A DNA stretch of 23,686 nt from CAZKFA01 sp964551925 (lineage in GTDB: Bacteria > Cyanobacteriota > Vampirovibrionia > LMEP-6097). Numbering within the stretch: position 1 is the first letter of the stretch; each line of letters starts with the position of its first letter. This document shows, in pieces, positions 13,305 through 20,291 of this stretch. Under the pieces are notes generated by a model. The model worked only from the letters and a program-made list of their open reading frames with translations. It did no database searches and had not been told where the DNA came from. Location of the stretch: the NCBI GenBank assembly GCA_964551925.1, contig CAZKFA010000030.1:1-23686 (forward strand), written 5' to 3'. Made by a program: the position numbers and the translations under genes.

Positions 13305-13568
13305 TCAAATCCCCGCAATCTTACTAATAATCTGAGTAGTGTAATTCATTAAGTGAGAAGTAATCCAGGGGCCAGTAAGTAAGTAGCTTACTATTAGGAT
13401 GATTAATTTAGGTACGAAGGTTAGAGTCTGCTCGTTGATTTGTGTGACAGCCTGAAAAATACTGATAATGATACCAGCGATTAATCCAGGGATTAAAATT
13501 GGTATGCAAATTATTGCTGTCGTGATTAGTGCGTTATTAGTAAGCTCAATAAAAAGACCTTGATCCAT
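13305..13568 (-). CDS. fliQ: Flagellar biosynthesis protein FliQ
   Basis: FliQ is a small inner-membrane part of the type III export gate of the flagellar basal body, in a FliP5-FliQ4-FliR1 assembly. The 87-aa length and two long membrane hairpins (about residues 13-38 and 52-75) are typical, as is the polar link FQAVTQINEQTLTFVPKLI (38-56). It follows fliP with a 3-nt gap, so they form one operon. fliR and flhB, which usually come next, are absent; the next gene is an unrelated ATPase. The injectisome homologue (SctS) cannot be excluded on sequence, but the motif fits the flagellar branch better. Confidence 0.93.
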   Translation of the reverse strand: MDQGLFIELTNNALITTAIICIPILIPGLIAGIIISIFQAVTQINEQTLTFVPKLIILIVSYLLTGPWITSHLMNYTTQIISKIAGI

Positions 13569-13571
13569 AAT

Positions 13572-14294
13572 CTATTTGAACCCCAAAACCAATCCCTGAC
13601 TGAGAATTGTCCAACCATTAATCAGTACAAATAAAACCACCTTGAATGGTAAGGATATCGTCGTTGGTGGTAAAAACATCAAACCAATTGATACCAAGGC
13701 ACTCGCTACCACCATATCAATAATAATAAATGGCAGGAAAAGCATAAATCCAATCTGAAAAGCTTTCTTGAGTTCACTTAACATGAAAGCTGCCAGCATT
13801 AAATGATTAGGCATCTCGTCTAAAGATTTGGGTGATTCGATCTTGGCTAACTTAATTACCATGCTGACTTCATCAACGCCAGTGTTGTGGGACATAAATT
13901 CTTTCAGCGGTGCAAAACCTTTCTGGAAAAATTCTTGTTCATTCATTTTGCTACTAATAAAAGGCTGTAAGGCTTCTTCGTTAATACGTGTGAAGGTAGG
14001 TTGCATCACCATAAAAGTTAGAATTAAAGAGAGTCCGATTAAAACTTGAGTGGGTGGTAATTGTCCAAGCCCCATTGCTTGTCGCAACATACCAAAGACG
14101 ATAATAAATCTGACAAAAGATGTTGTCATTAATAATATTGAAGGTGCGATACTCAAAATAGTAAGAAGTATCATGATTTGTACACCTTGAGAGACTCCTT
14201 GAGACCCGCCATCAAAATTTAGCGAAAAACCAGCAGCTTGAACTTGCAGTCCACTAGCTAGTAAATAAATTAGTAATAAAGTTTTTTTGAGCAC
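13572..14294 (-). CDS. fliP: Flagellar biosynthesis protein FliP
   Basis: FliP forms the core of the flagellar type III export gate. The 240-aa product begins with a cleavable-type signal peptide (MLKKTLLLIYLLASGLQVQA), as usual for FliP, followed by membrane segments around 39-60, 85-100, 183-206 and 216-238. Family signatures are SFVRFIIVFGMLRQAMG (58-74), PPTQVLIGLSLILTFMVM (80-97) and ISLPFKVVLFVLINGW (213-228). The frame begins with GTG (14292-14294). A weak GGAA Shine-Dalgarno stands 6-8 nt upstream. It is divergent from the GT9 gene (103 nt between). The presence of fliPQ implies a flagellum or a related secretion system encoded elsewhere in the genome. Confidence 0.95.
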   Translation of the reverse strand: MLKKTLLLIYLLASGLQVQAAGFSLNFDGGSQGVSQGVQIMILLTILSIAPSILLMTTSFVRFIIVFGMLRQAMGLGQLPPTQVLIGLSLILTFMVMQPTFTRINEEALQPFISSKMNEQEFFQKGFAPLKEFMSHNTGVDEVSMVIKLAKIESPKSLDEMPNHLMLAAFMLSELKKAFQIGFMLFLPFIIIDMVVASALVSIGLMFLPPTTISLPFKVVLFVLINGWTILSQGLVLGFK

Positions 14295-14331
14295 TTTATT
14301 CCAAAGACGCGAGTCAGATTAAATAGTTTCT

Positions 14332-14359
14332 TTGCGCATTATTTTGATTTATGTATAAT
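14332..14359 (+). promoter_or_regulatory. Sigma-70-type promoter of the GT9 gene
   Basis: TTGCGC (14332-14337), a 16-nt spacer and a perfect TATAAT (14354-14359). Predicted transcription start is near 14366, giving a 5' leader of about 32 nt before the GTG at 14398. This is one of the few genes here with a leader of normal length. Confidence 0.55.
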
Positions 14360-14397
14360 GACCGCCTGAGTAGCTACCTTCTGTTAAGCTAATTTTA

Positions 14398-15384
14398 GTG
14401 CGGTCTAGAGTGATTTTTTTAAGAACGGGCGCGATTGGCGATATTATACACTGTATAGTAAGCCTTGAATTGTATAAGCGTCAGCACCCTGATGCTAGTA
14501 TCGAATTAGCTGTAGCTAATAAGCAAGTCAAAGAACTATTACTAGCTGCCTGTCCTTTTATTAATAAGGTTTGGTTAGTTACTCATCAAGGTCCCTTCAA
14601 TAAATTATTCAGTTCTAAAATTTCAGCAGAAGAACAAGAATTGATTGATTCTTGTAAAACAAGTCCCATAGATAAATTTATTTATCTGCATAGTAATATT
14701 CTCAAACCATTTCTAATAAATTTATTTTATTTGCAAGCTAAATCATACAGTGTATATAAGGCTGATCGAAGTGTGAGTGCGGTTGTTAATTATGTTCTAA
14801 CTTATGCGCCAGAACTAAAAGCTCAACTTTCAGCTAAGCCTTTTGAGCTTTTGAATTACAAAACTTTGTATTTGGAATCTCAAATTGATAACTATATTTG
14901 TGTCGTTCCTGGAGTCGGCAATCTTCGACCACATCGAGCTTGGCCTTTGCCAAAATGGTTTGATTTTATCGAGAGAATTTATACTACTACTGACCAGAAT
15001 ATCAAAATTCTTGGTGGACCAGATGAAGCAGAGATTGCAACTAAGATTGATAAGTTTATTGAAATGAGAGGATTTAATAAGAACAGGGTACAGAATCTAA
15101 TTGGCAAAACTTCGTTATTAGAATTAGCGCATGTTCTTAATGGTGCTCAGCATCTATATTCTGCTGATACTGGAATTCTGCATATAGCAGCAGCATTAGC
15201 TAAACCAATAACGTCGATTTTTACTATTACATCGCCACAACGTTTTGGTCCATTTAGCCAAGAAGCCAAGGTTCTGCAATCAACTAATTGTTTTTGCAAG
15301 TCTAGTAAAACCAATCAACCAAAACATTGTCGCCACCTCAAAGATAACTATTCTGTTTGTAGTTGGGATATAGAGATTCTTTAG
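14398..15384 (+). CDS. Glycosyltransferase family 9 (heptosyltransferase-like)
   Basis: GT9 enzymes transfer ADP-heptose or related sugars to the lipopolysaccharide core at the inner face of the inner membrane; with kdsA nearby, an LPS role fits. The 328-aa protein shows the N-terminal RTGAIGDII (9-17), the mid-chain VVPGVGNLRPHRAWPL (169-184), ILGGPDE (204-210), and the ADP-sugar-binding SADTGILHIAAAL (255-267), then the ITSPQRFGPF segment. The C-terminus has four Cys (298, 300, 311, 321) in a cluster often seen in GT9. The frame opens with GTG at 14398; a second in-frame GTG at 14410 gives MIFLRTGAIGD, which looks more like the usual start, and neither has a clear Shine-Dalgarno. Copy C of the 20-bp palindrome lies 44 nt inside the gene and codes for IIHCIV. 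The stop lies one base from the convergent fur gene. The acceptor is unknown. Confidence 0.85.
   Translation: MRSRVIFLRTGAIGDIIHCIVSLELYKRQHPDASIELAVANKQVKELLLAACPFINKVWLVTHQGPFNKLFSSKISAEEQELIDSCKTSPIDKFIYLHSNILKPFLINLFYLQAKSYSVYKADRSVSAVVNYVLTYAPELKAQLSAKPFELLNYKTLYLESQIDNYICVVPGVGNLRPHRAWPLPKWFDFIERIYTTTDQNIKILGGPDEAEIATKIDKFIEMRGFNKNRVQNLIGKTSLLELAHVLNGAQHLYSADTGILHIAAALAKPITSIFTITSPQRFGPFSQEAKVLQSTNCFCKSSKTNQPKHCRHLKDNYSVCSWDIEIL
14442..14461. repeat. 20-bp palindromic repeat, copy C (inside the GT9 gene)
   Basis: TATTATACACTGTATAGTAA is the reverse complement of the copy A/B form, with one difference from copy A. It lies in the same direction relative to its gene as the other copies. 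In both coding copies it is read in the same frame, giving II-x-CIV. Confidence 0.6.
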
Positions 15385-15385
15385 T

Positions 15386-15850
15386 CTATTGTCTATGTTT
15401 AGATTCTACGTCATCAGTATTATGTGGACAATTTGCAAAAATTTGAAATTGCATATCGACAATCTCAACACCATACTTCTGAGCGATTGCTCTACCTAGA
15501 TTATTAACCTCGTCGTCTTCAAACTCAATAGTCTTGTTGCAGTTAAGGCAAATTATATGATGATGAGGCGATGCATTCTCGTCAATTAATTCATAGTGTT
15601 TGTGAGTCTCAGCGAAATCTAATTCACGCAGCACGTTCATCTTCACTAGCATACGCAAGGTGCGATAAGTTGTAGCTAAGCTTATCTGTTCATTTTTGCT
15701 TTTCATGATATCGAAGATATCTTCGGCAGAGAGGTGTCTATCGACTGAGTCCTGAAATATACGTAAAATTAATTCACGCTGAGGAGTTACTCTAAATCCC
15801 TGCTCGCGCAAGCTTTGTAAAACTTCTTCTGTTTTGTCCTGAGGGAACAT
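15386..15850 (-). CDS. fur: Fur-family metal-dependent transcriptional regulator
   Basis: Fur-family proteins are dimeric repressors sensing iron (Fur), zinc (Zur) or peroxide (PerR). The 154-aa product has the N-terminal winged helix with RVTPQRELILRIF (20-32) and the recognition helix ISLATTYRTLRML (56-68), then the dimerisation domain with SPHHHIIC (94-101), CLNC (101-104) and MQFQIFANCPHN (133-144). The first structural-zinc pair (Cys101, Cys104) is present. The usual second C-terminal CxxC is reduced to one Cys (Cys141, in a Cys-Pro pair). The sensed metal cannot be decided. TATTAT (15858-15863) ends 7 nt before the ATG and there is no Shine-Dalgarno. An inverted repeat AAGAGA-GTTA-TCTCTT just upstream of the -10 may be its own operator. 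It ends one base from the GT9 stop and is the last gene of a possible nagA-like/73-aa/fur unit. Confidence 0.92.
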   Translation of the reverse strand: MFPQDKTEEVLQSLREQGFRVTPQRELILRIFQDSVDRHLSAEDIFDIMKSKNEQISLATTYRTLRMLVKMNVLRELDFAETHKHYELIDENASPHHHIICLNCNKTIEFEDDEVNNLGRAIAQKYGVEIVDMQFQIFANCPHNTDDVESKHRQ

Positions 15851-15867
15851 TAGGACAATAATAGCAT

Positions 15868-15883
15868 AAGAGAGTTATCTCTT
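15868..15883. promoter_or_regulatory. Inverted repeat upstream of fur
   Basis: AAGAGA (15868-15873) and TCTCTT (15878-15883) flank GTTA. The site lies directly upstream of the fur -10 (15858-15863) and next to the stop of the 73-aa gene. It could be an autoregulatory site or a weak hairpin. Its sequence differs from the TGAGAA palindromes at 2493-2542. Confidence 0.35.
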
Positions 15884-16105
15884 TTATTCAACAATTTCAC
15901 CATAAACAAGTTTGTATTCTTTATTATCAGTTCTCGCGAGGGCTGCTCTATCGATACTGTCATTTAACTTGTGACTTAATTTGTTTGCTTCGCTAATAAT
16001 TTTGGATAAGGCCACGTGCTTACCTTCTATCTGGGCCTTTTGTGCAGCCACGAGCAGCTTGTTGAGAAGCTTTAGGGCTTTTTGATCGGAGCTAGCCACT
16101 TCCAT
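15884..16105 (-). CDS. Small protein of unknown function (73 aa)
   Basis: I do not recognise it with confidence. The product is soluble, helical and charged, with two helices around residues 6-25 (DQKALKLLNKLLVAAQKAQ) and 32-50, ending in EYKLVYGEIVE. The size, the basic helix and the short acidic tail faintly resemble RNA polymerase omega (RpoZ), but the hallmark motifs are not clear, so this is only a suggestion. It contains no Cys. CACAAT ends 6 nt before the ATG as a poor -10, and there is no Shine-Dalgarno. It lies between the nagA-like gene (50 nt upstream) and fur (33 nt downstream), all on one strand. Confidence 0.6.
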   Translation of the reverse strand: MEVASSDQKALKLLNKLLVAAQKAQIEGKHVALSKIISEANKLSHKLNDSIDRAALARTDNKEYKLVYGEIVE

Positions 16106-16155
16106 GTATATATTGTGCCTATTTTGAAAAACAATCTAATACATCATTTGGTTGA

Positions 16156-17073
16156 TTAACCTAATCTTAACCTGGCAATATTCTTTGTTGTTGCAGCTTG
16201 TACTAAATCTGCTGAGATACCAGCATTGATGGCATTAGCAGAATGTTCTTTTAGTGTCGCTAGGCCACCGACTAGATTTGCAACTGGTCCAAAGTGTGCG
16301 ACAGAATCACTTACTAAAATAAATTTATCTTGTTTTTTTGTGGCTAATTGTTGTAACAGTCTTGGATCAAGATGTTCATCTTGATTGACTTGTGAGCCAG
16401 CAATCGCAGTGCAGTAAATATTAGGATTTTGGTAAGCAGCTAGTCCAATGCCAATATCTGCCGGATTAATTTTATTCACATCAATACTATCCAATAACTC
16501 TAAATCTTGTTTTGAGCTATCGCGCTGTTTGAAATCCTTAGCTACATACATGGCATTGCCCCAATGAGTTACCATATTTACCTGATATTTATCAAATGCC
16601 TCCAAAGCCTCATGGTAAGTGGCTCGTGAGTGACCATAACTTATTATGACCCCATGATCTTGCGCCAAGCGAGTGATATCACCAGTAGCATCCATCAGAG
16701 GACATATAGTCCAGAGTTTAATTAAGCTGGGAAATTTTTTAATTAAGTTCTTAGCTGCCGTGAAATCAAAAACCTGAGAATATTTTTCTGGATGAACGCC
16801 AAACTGACTAATGAGCCCACCCTCTAAATGTACACCTATGATTTGTGATAAATTCTCTTGTTGTCCAACTCTATTTCTATAATCTTCGATTCTTTGTAGA
16901 TTACGTTCGATAATTTCTAATGGTGCAGTGATAATAGTTGCTAAAAAAGCATTAATGCCTTTATTCTGTTCATAAACGCAAAGTTGTTCAATAGAATGAT
17001 CGTCTGGCGCTTGCCAGAAATCACAGCAGAAATCTTTAGTCCGCAGCCCATTAATTTGTAAATCAAGCACCAT
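16156..17073 (-). CDS. NagA-like amidohydrolase, shortened at both ends
   Basis: The protein resembles N-acetylglucosamine-6-phosphate deacetylase, which removes acetate from GlcNAc-6-P in amino-sugar recycling. Metal-site motifs of the barrel are visible: GVHLEG (80-85, Glu84), YGHSRATY (146-153, His148), VTHWGNAM (168-175, His170) and LVSDSVAHFG (253-262, Asp256). At 305 aa it is about 75 residues shorter than NagA. The chain starts at DLQINGLRTKDF, which in homologues follows a roughly 50-residue beta-sandwich, and it ends soon after the NIARLRLG strand, without the final sandwich strands. I found no continuation upstream. The usual DGxH motif is replaced by AGSQVNQDEH (225-234). It may be a divergent deacetylase on another acyl sugar or a degrading gene. 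TATTAT (17079-17084) ends 5 nt before the ATG; there is no Shine-Dalgarno. Confidence 0.75.
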   Translation of the reverse strand: MVLDLQINGLRTKDFCCDFWQAPDDHSIEQLCVYEQNKGINAFLATIITAPLEIIERNLQRIEDYRNRVGQQENLSQIIGVHLEGGLISQFGVHPEKYSQVFDFTAAKNLIKKFPSLIKLWTICPLMDATGDITRLAQDHGVIISYGHSRATYHEALEAFDKYQVNMVTHWGNAMYVAKDFKQRDSSKQDLELLDSIDVNKINPADIGIGLAAYQNPNIYCTAIAGSQVNQDEHLDPRLLQQLATKKQDKFILVSDSVAHFGPVANLVGGLATLKEHSANAINAGISADLVQAATTKNIARLRLG

Positions 17074-17167
17074 TAGCCATAATAACTTCTTTCTAAGTGT
17101 AAAAAATGTATTTATTTAAAATAATTTCAGGAACATGATTTGTCGAAGATTAAATTATCGATTTCTA

Positions 17168-17199
17168 ATTTGTAAAGTTATTGTACAAATCATAAGAAT
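17168..17199 (+). promoter_or_regulatory. Putative promoter and inverted repeat of the outer-membrane protein gene
   Basis: ATTTGTA (17168-17174) and TACAAT-type TACAAAT (17184-17190) are perfect 7-bp inverted arms around 9 nt. TTGTAA (17170-17175) with TAAGAA (17193-17198) at 17-nt spacing could be the promoter, so the inverted repeat would overlap it as an operator. The remaining 17074-17167 is AT-rich without further features. Confidence 0.35.
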
Positions 17200-17219
17200 T
17201 ATGAGAGCATGGGTTCTGT

Positions 17220-17243
17220 CAGCTGATCAAGAGTGATTAGCTG
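17220..17243 (+). other. 5'-leader hairpin of the outer-membrane protein mRNA
   Basis: CAGCTGATCA (17220-17229) pairs with TGATTAGCTG (17234-17243) over 10 bp with one G-U pair, around an AGAG loop. It lies in the expected 5' leader, 38 nt before the ATG. Stable leader hairpins of this sort protect some outer-membrane protein mRNAs from decay; that role is inferred. Confidence 0.5.
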
Positions 17244-17281
17244 GCAAGGATTTCTTAGAAATAAATAGGAGAATAATTCAA

Positions 17282-18115
17282 ATGAGAAAAACCATACTTT
17301 TATTAGCAGTGCTGCTAATGGGAGCAAGTAGCGTAAACGCTGCTCTTGCACCTATGAATGTTCAGCAAGCTTACATTGGTGATACTCACGATGATCAATT
17401 AACAATTGGTGTTGATTGGTTCCGTGACCACGTTAGAGGCGGACTTGGTATCCATACTAGAAGCAATACCATTAACATGCCAAGAGTAGATTGGAGACAT
17501 ACTTTTGATACATCAATTCCAGTTAGAATTGGTCTAAGCACAGGTATTACTACTGGTTTCGGTGAAGTTGAGGCTGGTGGAGTTGAAACAGAATCATCTG
17601 CTTTCGGTTTCAATAACTTAGGATTAAGCTTAGAAGCCGCTGTCGTAAATGAGGAAGATAAAGCTTTAACACTTTATATTAATCAAACTTTCCCTTTTGT
17701 TCATAATGATTTGTTATCAGCGAACCAGTTGAGACCAGTAATGGGCGCGAATGCTTATGGTTTCCAGACAGGTGCTGAGTATCAAATAAAATTATTAGAT
17801 GGTGTATTTGGCGATTCTGATAGTTTAGTTTGGTTCGGTGATGTTGGTTATAGATTTGATGTACCAGAAGCTGGTGCAACTCAACATTCGCTTGTTTACT
17901 ACAATGAAGCAGTTTGGAGTGGAGATAACTTTGGTCTATCTATGGGCTTACTTGGTAACTCAATCTATACAGATGACTTAGGTACTGATCTTAGATTAGT
18001 TCCTGGTGTCATTGTTCCTGTTAATGATTCTCAAGTTAGAATTGGATTCCCTATTGGTTTGACTTCAGATTCACCAGATTTGGGTATTCAAGCTAGCTTG
18101 TACACAGTGTTCTAA
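17282..18115 (+). CDS. Outer-membrane beta-barrel protein
   Basis: The 277-aa precursor has a clear signal peptide (MRKTILLLAVLLMGASSVNA, cleavage near residue 20). It is followed by alternating hydrophobic/polar strands ending in QASLYTVF, whose terminal Phe is the usual signal for the outer-membrane assembly machinery. Strands such as QLTIGVDWF, LGLSLEAAV, ALTLYINQTF, GFQTGAEYQIKLL, SLVWFGDVGYRF and FGLSMGLLGN fit a barrel of roughly 12 strands. There is no Cys. I cannot name the family; it resembles generic transporter/porin-like barrels. Translation is well supported: AGGAGA (17267-17272) lies 9 nt before the ATG, one of the best Shine-Dalgarno sequences here, and codon use is regular, suggesting good expression. 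A leader hairpin precedes it and a strong terminator follows, so it is a single-gene unit. Confidence 0.88.
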   Translation: MRKTILLLAVLLMGASSVNAALAPMNVQQAYIGDTHDDQLTIGVDWFRDHVRGGLGIHTRSNTINMPRVDWRHTFDTSIPVRIGLSTGITTGFGEVEAGGVETESSAFGFNNLGLSLEAAVVNEEDKALTLYINQTFPFVHNDLLSANQLRPVMGANAYGFQTGAEYQIKLLDGVFGDSDSLVWFGDVGYRFDVPEAGATQHSLVYYNEAVWSGDNFGLSMGLLGNSIYTDDLGTDLRLVPGVIVPVNDSQVRIGFPIGLTSDSPDLGIQASLYTVF

Positions 18116-18120
18116 ATTTA

Positions 18121-18152
18121 ATGTCATTGCGAGCTTGTAGAGTTTCTGCAAT
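18121..18152 (+). repeat. REP-like fragment
   Basis: ATGTCATTGCGAG (18121-18133) and a partner GCAAT (18148-18152) to ATTGC (18126-18130) resemble the ends of the widespread TCATTGCGAG-type repetitive extragenic palindromes. The interior is degenerate, so it may be a decayed copy or a coincidence. Confidence 0.35.
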
Positions 18153-18162
18153 TCATTTGTTT

Positions 18163-18196
18163 AATAAAGAGGGCTCCCAGTGAGCCCTTTTTTATT
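18163..18196 (+). terminator. Rho-independent terminator of the outer-membrane protein gene
   Basis: GGGCTC (18171-18176), loop CCAGT, GAGCCC (18182-18187), then TTTTTTATT. The flanking AATAAA can pair with TTTATT to extend the stem. It is a strong terminator in the forward direction and is 55 nt after the stop codon. Confidence 0.92.
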
Positions 18197-18225
18197 AAGA
18201 TAACTATAGTAGGCTGTTTCTCAAG

Positions 18226-18253
18226 AGCAACACGCGCGTGCCGCGCGGTTGCT
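18226..18253. repeat. GC-rich palindrome
   Basis: AGCAAC (18226-18231) pairs with GTTGCT (18248-18253), and CGCGCG (18233-18238) with CGCGCG (18242-18247), with one bulged A and a TGC loop. It is almost all GC in an AT-rich gap between the terminator and the hairpin repeat at 18266, so it was probably acquired as a repetitive palindrome. Confidence 0.65.
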
Positions 18254-18265
18254 AGCTTTTGTAAG

Positions 18266-18306
18266 GCGACCTGTAATACCGAAATTTCGTTTCGGAACAG
18301 GTCTAG
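18266..18306 (-). repeat. 41-bp hairpin repeat, copy 2 (upstream of moxR)
   Basis: This is the reverse complement of coaX bases 6488-6528 with three differences. The nested hairpin is kept: CCGAAA and TTTCGG form the inner stem, and GACCTGT/ACAGGTC-type arms form the outer stem. It ends 24 nt before the moxR -10. Confidence 0.85.
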
Positions 18307-18330
18307 TGTAGAAAATTTCAAGAAAATGGG

Positions 18331-18336
18331 TATGAT
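18331..18336 (+). promoter_or_regulatory. Putative -10 box of the Bat operon
   Basis: TATGAT ends 6 nt before the first moxR ATG. The surrounding GGTATGATAAA is identical to the sequence in front of the DUF4143 ATPase (minus strand, near 13137-13147). TGTAGA at 18307-18312 is a weak -35 at 18-nt spacing. Confidence 0.4.
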
Positions 18337-18342
18337 AAAGAT

Positions 18343-19368
18343 ATGGCAGAAATTATGAGTACAACAGTTGATTTAGAAGCTTTGACTACTGAGGTGCAGA
18401 TTCATTCTCAGAATTTTACTAAGGTTAGAGAAGAGATACATCGTAAGATTATTGGCCAAGAAACTTTTATTGAAAGGTTGTTATTGGGGATTATTGCTGG
18501 TGGTCATATTCTCATTGAAGGTGTACCTGGTCTAGCTAAAACCGAAACAGTGAAGAGTTTAGCGGAGTGTATTGGTATTGCTTCTCAACGCATCCAATTT
18601 ACACCAGATTTATTACCAGCAGATTTAATTGGTACCCAGATCTATAAGCCTAATACCAATGAGTTTGAAGTGAAGCGTGGTCCGTTGTTCAGTAATCTTA
18701 TTCTGGCTGATGAAATTAATCGTGCTCCAGCAAAGGTACAGTCGGCGCTACTTGAGGCAATGGCTGAGAAACGCATCACTATTGGTGAGACAACTTTTAA
18801 GCTTGAAGAACCTTTTGTGGTACTAGCTACGCAGAATCCATTAGAGCAAGAAGGTACCTATGCTTTGCCTGAAGCGCAGATGGATAGGTTTATGCTCAAG
18901 CTCAAGATTGGTTATCCAAATCGTGAAGAAGAGAAGAAGATTATGAATATGATGTCGAAGAAACAAGACTTCCATCTTACTAAGATACTTGATAAACAAC
19001 AGATATTTAAGGCTCGTGAGCTAGTAGACAAAATTTATTTAGATGAAAAGGTGCAAGATTATATTATTGACATAGTTTTTGCAACTAGAACCGGGGAGAT
19101 TAAAACCTCTGGCAAGTATCAGAAGATTAAGGAGCTTGAAGGAATGCTTGCCTATGGCGCTTCACCACGGGCTTCTATCGCATTAGCTTTAGCTGCTAAG
19201 ACCCATGCTTATTTACAAGGTAGAGCTTATGTAACTCCACAAGATGTGAAGAATATTGGCGCAGATGTTTTGCGTCAAAGAGTTGGTTTGAGTTTTGAGG
19301 CTGAAGCTGAAGATAAAAATACAGATGATATTATAAAAGTTATTTTTGATTCAATTGAAGTGCCATAA
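18343..19368 (+). CDS. moxR: MoxR-family AAA+ ATPase
   Basis: MoxR ATPases act as chaperone-like partners of von Willebrand A (VWA) proteins. The 341-aa protein shows Walker A GVPGLAKT (60-67), FTPDLLPADLIG (86-97), Walker B LILADE (119-124) followed by INRAPAKVQSALLEAM, sensor 1 ATQNP (162-166) then EQEGTYALPEAQMDRF (168-183), and the C-terminal GASPRAS lid motif. It is the first gene of a five-gene unit with DUF58, DUF4381, BatA and BatB-BatC, the classical Bat arrangement. The start at 18343 lacks a Shine-Dalgarno and lies 6 nt from a -10-like TATGAT; the in-frame ATG at 18355 (MSTTVDLEA) is an alternative. The 41-bp hairpin repeat lies directly upstream and could affect expression. Confidence 0.96.
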   Translation: MAEIMSTTVDLEALTTEVQIHSQNFTKVREEIHRKIIGQETFIERLLLGIIAGGHILIEGVPGLAKTETVKSLAECIGIASQRIQFTPDLLPADLIGTQIYKPNTNEFEVKRGPLFSNLILADEINRAPAKVQSALLEAMAEKRITIGETTFKLEEPFVVLATQNPLEQEGTYALPEAQMDRFMLKLKIGYPNREEEKKIMNMMSKKQDFHLTKILDKQQIFKARELVDKIYLDEKVQDYIIDIVFATRTGEIKTSGKYQKIKELEGMLAYGASPRASIALALAAKTHAYLQGRAYVTPQDVKNIGADVLRQRVGLSFEAEAEDKNTDDIIKVIFDSIEVP

Positions 19369-19376
19369 AACTTTAG

Positions 19377-20291
19377 ATGCTAATCTCAAAGGAACTACTT
19401 GCTAGAATAAAAAAGATCCAAATCAAAACTGAGAGGATGGCGACTGAAATCTTGTCGGGTGAATACAAGACGGCTTTTCGTGGTAAGGGGTTGAACTTTG
19501 ATAATATCCGTGAATATCAGTTCGGTGATGATATTCGGCTTATAGACTGGAATGTAACAGCTAGAATGCAACAGCCTTTTATACGTCAGTATAAAGAAGA
19601 GCGTCAATTAAGCATAGTAATTATTGTTGATCTGAGTGCCTCAAATGACTTTGGGACTCAAAAGCAAAGCAAAAAAGAAATGGAAGTCGAACTTGCTTCT
19701 GTCTTGGCGTCACTTGCCATAAAGAGCAACGACAAGGTTGGCATGATGTTAATTACTGATAAGGTTGAAGCCTATGTGCCGCCCAAACAAGGACGCTCAC
19801 ATATTTTTAGGTTGATTAAAGATTTACTTACTTTCAAGCCAAGTTCTCGCAAAACAAACCTGAAAGCAACTCTGCAGGCTGCTCTTACATTAGTCCCGCG
19901 TAATTCAGTGGTGTTCCTGATTTCTGATTTTGTGAATATTAATAATCCTAAGGGATTTGATGAGAGTTTTGATTATGAACATGAATTGAGATTGTTTAAT
20001 AAGTCATCTGATCTAATTGCTGTCTCGATTCGCGATCCGCGCGAATTTGAGCTACCTAATATTGGTTATATTCAGTTGGTTGATGCTGAGACAGATAAGC
20101 GAACTCTTTTGAATCTTAATAGTAAGCACACAAGAGACTTGTTTCATCATGTACAGGCAGAGTATATGCAGGAATTGAAAACTAAATTTAAAAAATTAGG
20201 AGTTGATTTTCTTGATTTGCAGACAGATAAGCCTTATATAAAGAGTCTGTTGCATTTATTTTTGACGAGGCACGCTAGTAACGTTAAATAA
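19377..20291 (+). CDS. DUF58 (VWA-like) protein of the Bat operon
   Basis: The 304-aa soluble protein carries the DUF58 signature GKGLNFDNIREYQFGDD (36-52) followed by IRLIDWNVTAR (53-63). A VWA-like fold follows, with the metal-site motif DLSAS (85-89) on the IVIIVDLSAS strand and VFLISDF further on. DUF58 proteins are regular partners of MoxR ATPases; their molecular role is not firmly known. It starts 8 nt after moxR. Its stop overlaps the next ATG by one base (TAATG), so the next gene is translationally coupled. No signal peptide is present. Confidence 0.92.
   Translation: MLISKELLARIKKIQIKTERMATEILSGEYKTAFRGKGLNFDNIREYQFGDDIRLIDWNVTARMQQPFIRQYKEERQLSIVIIVDLSASNDFGTQKQSKKEMEVELASVLASLAIKSNDKVGMMLITDKVEAYVPPKQGRSHIFRLIKDLLTFKPSSRKTNLKATLQAALTLVPRNSVVFLISDFVNINNPKGFDESFDYEHELRLFNKSSDLIAVSIRDPREFELPNIGYIQLVDAETDKRTLLNLNSKHTRDLFHHVQAEYMQELKTKFKKLGVDFLDLQTDKPYIKSLLHLFLTRHASNVK

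Noticed and set aside
14743..14760. Possible fourth copy of the 20-bp palindrome in the GT9 gene
   Set aside because: Only about 12 bases match (ATACAGTGTATA) and the flanks differ, so chance is likely.
18124..18321. 65-aa minus-strand open frame
   Set aside because: It runs through the terminator and both palindromic repeats, so it is a by-product of those elements.
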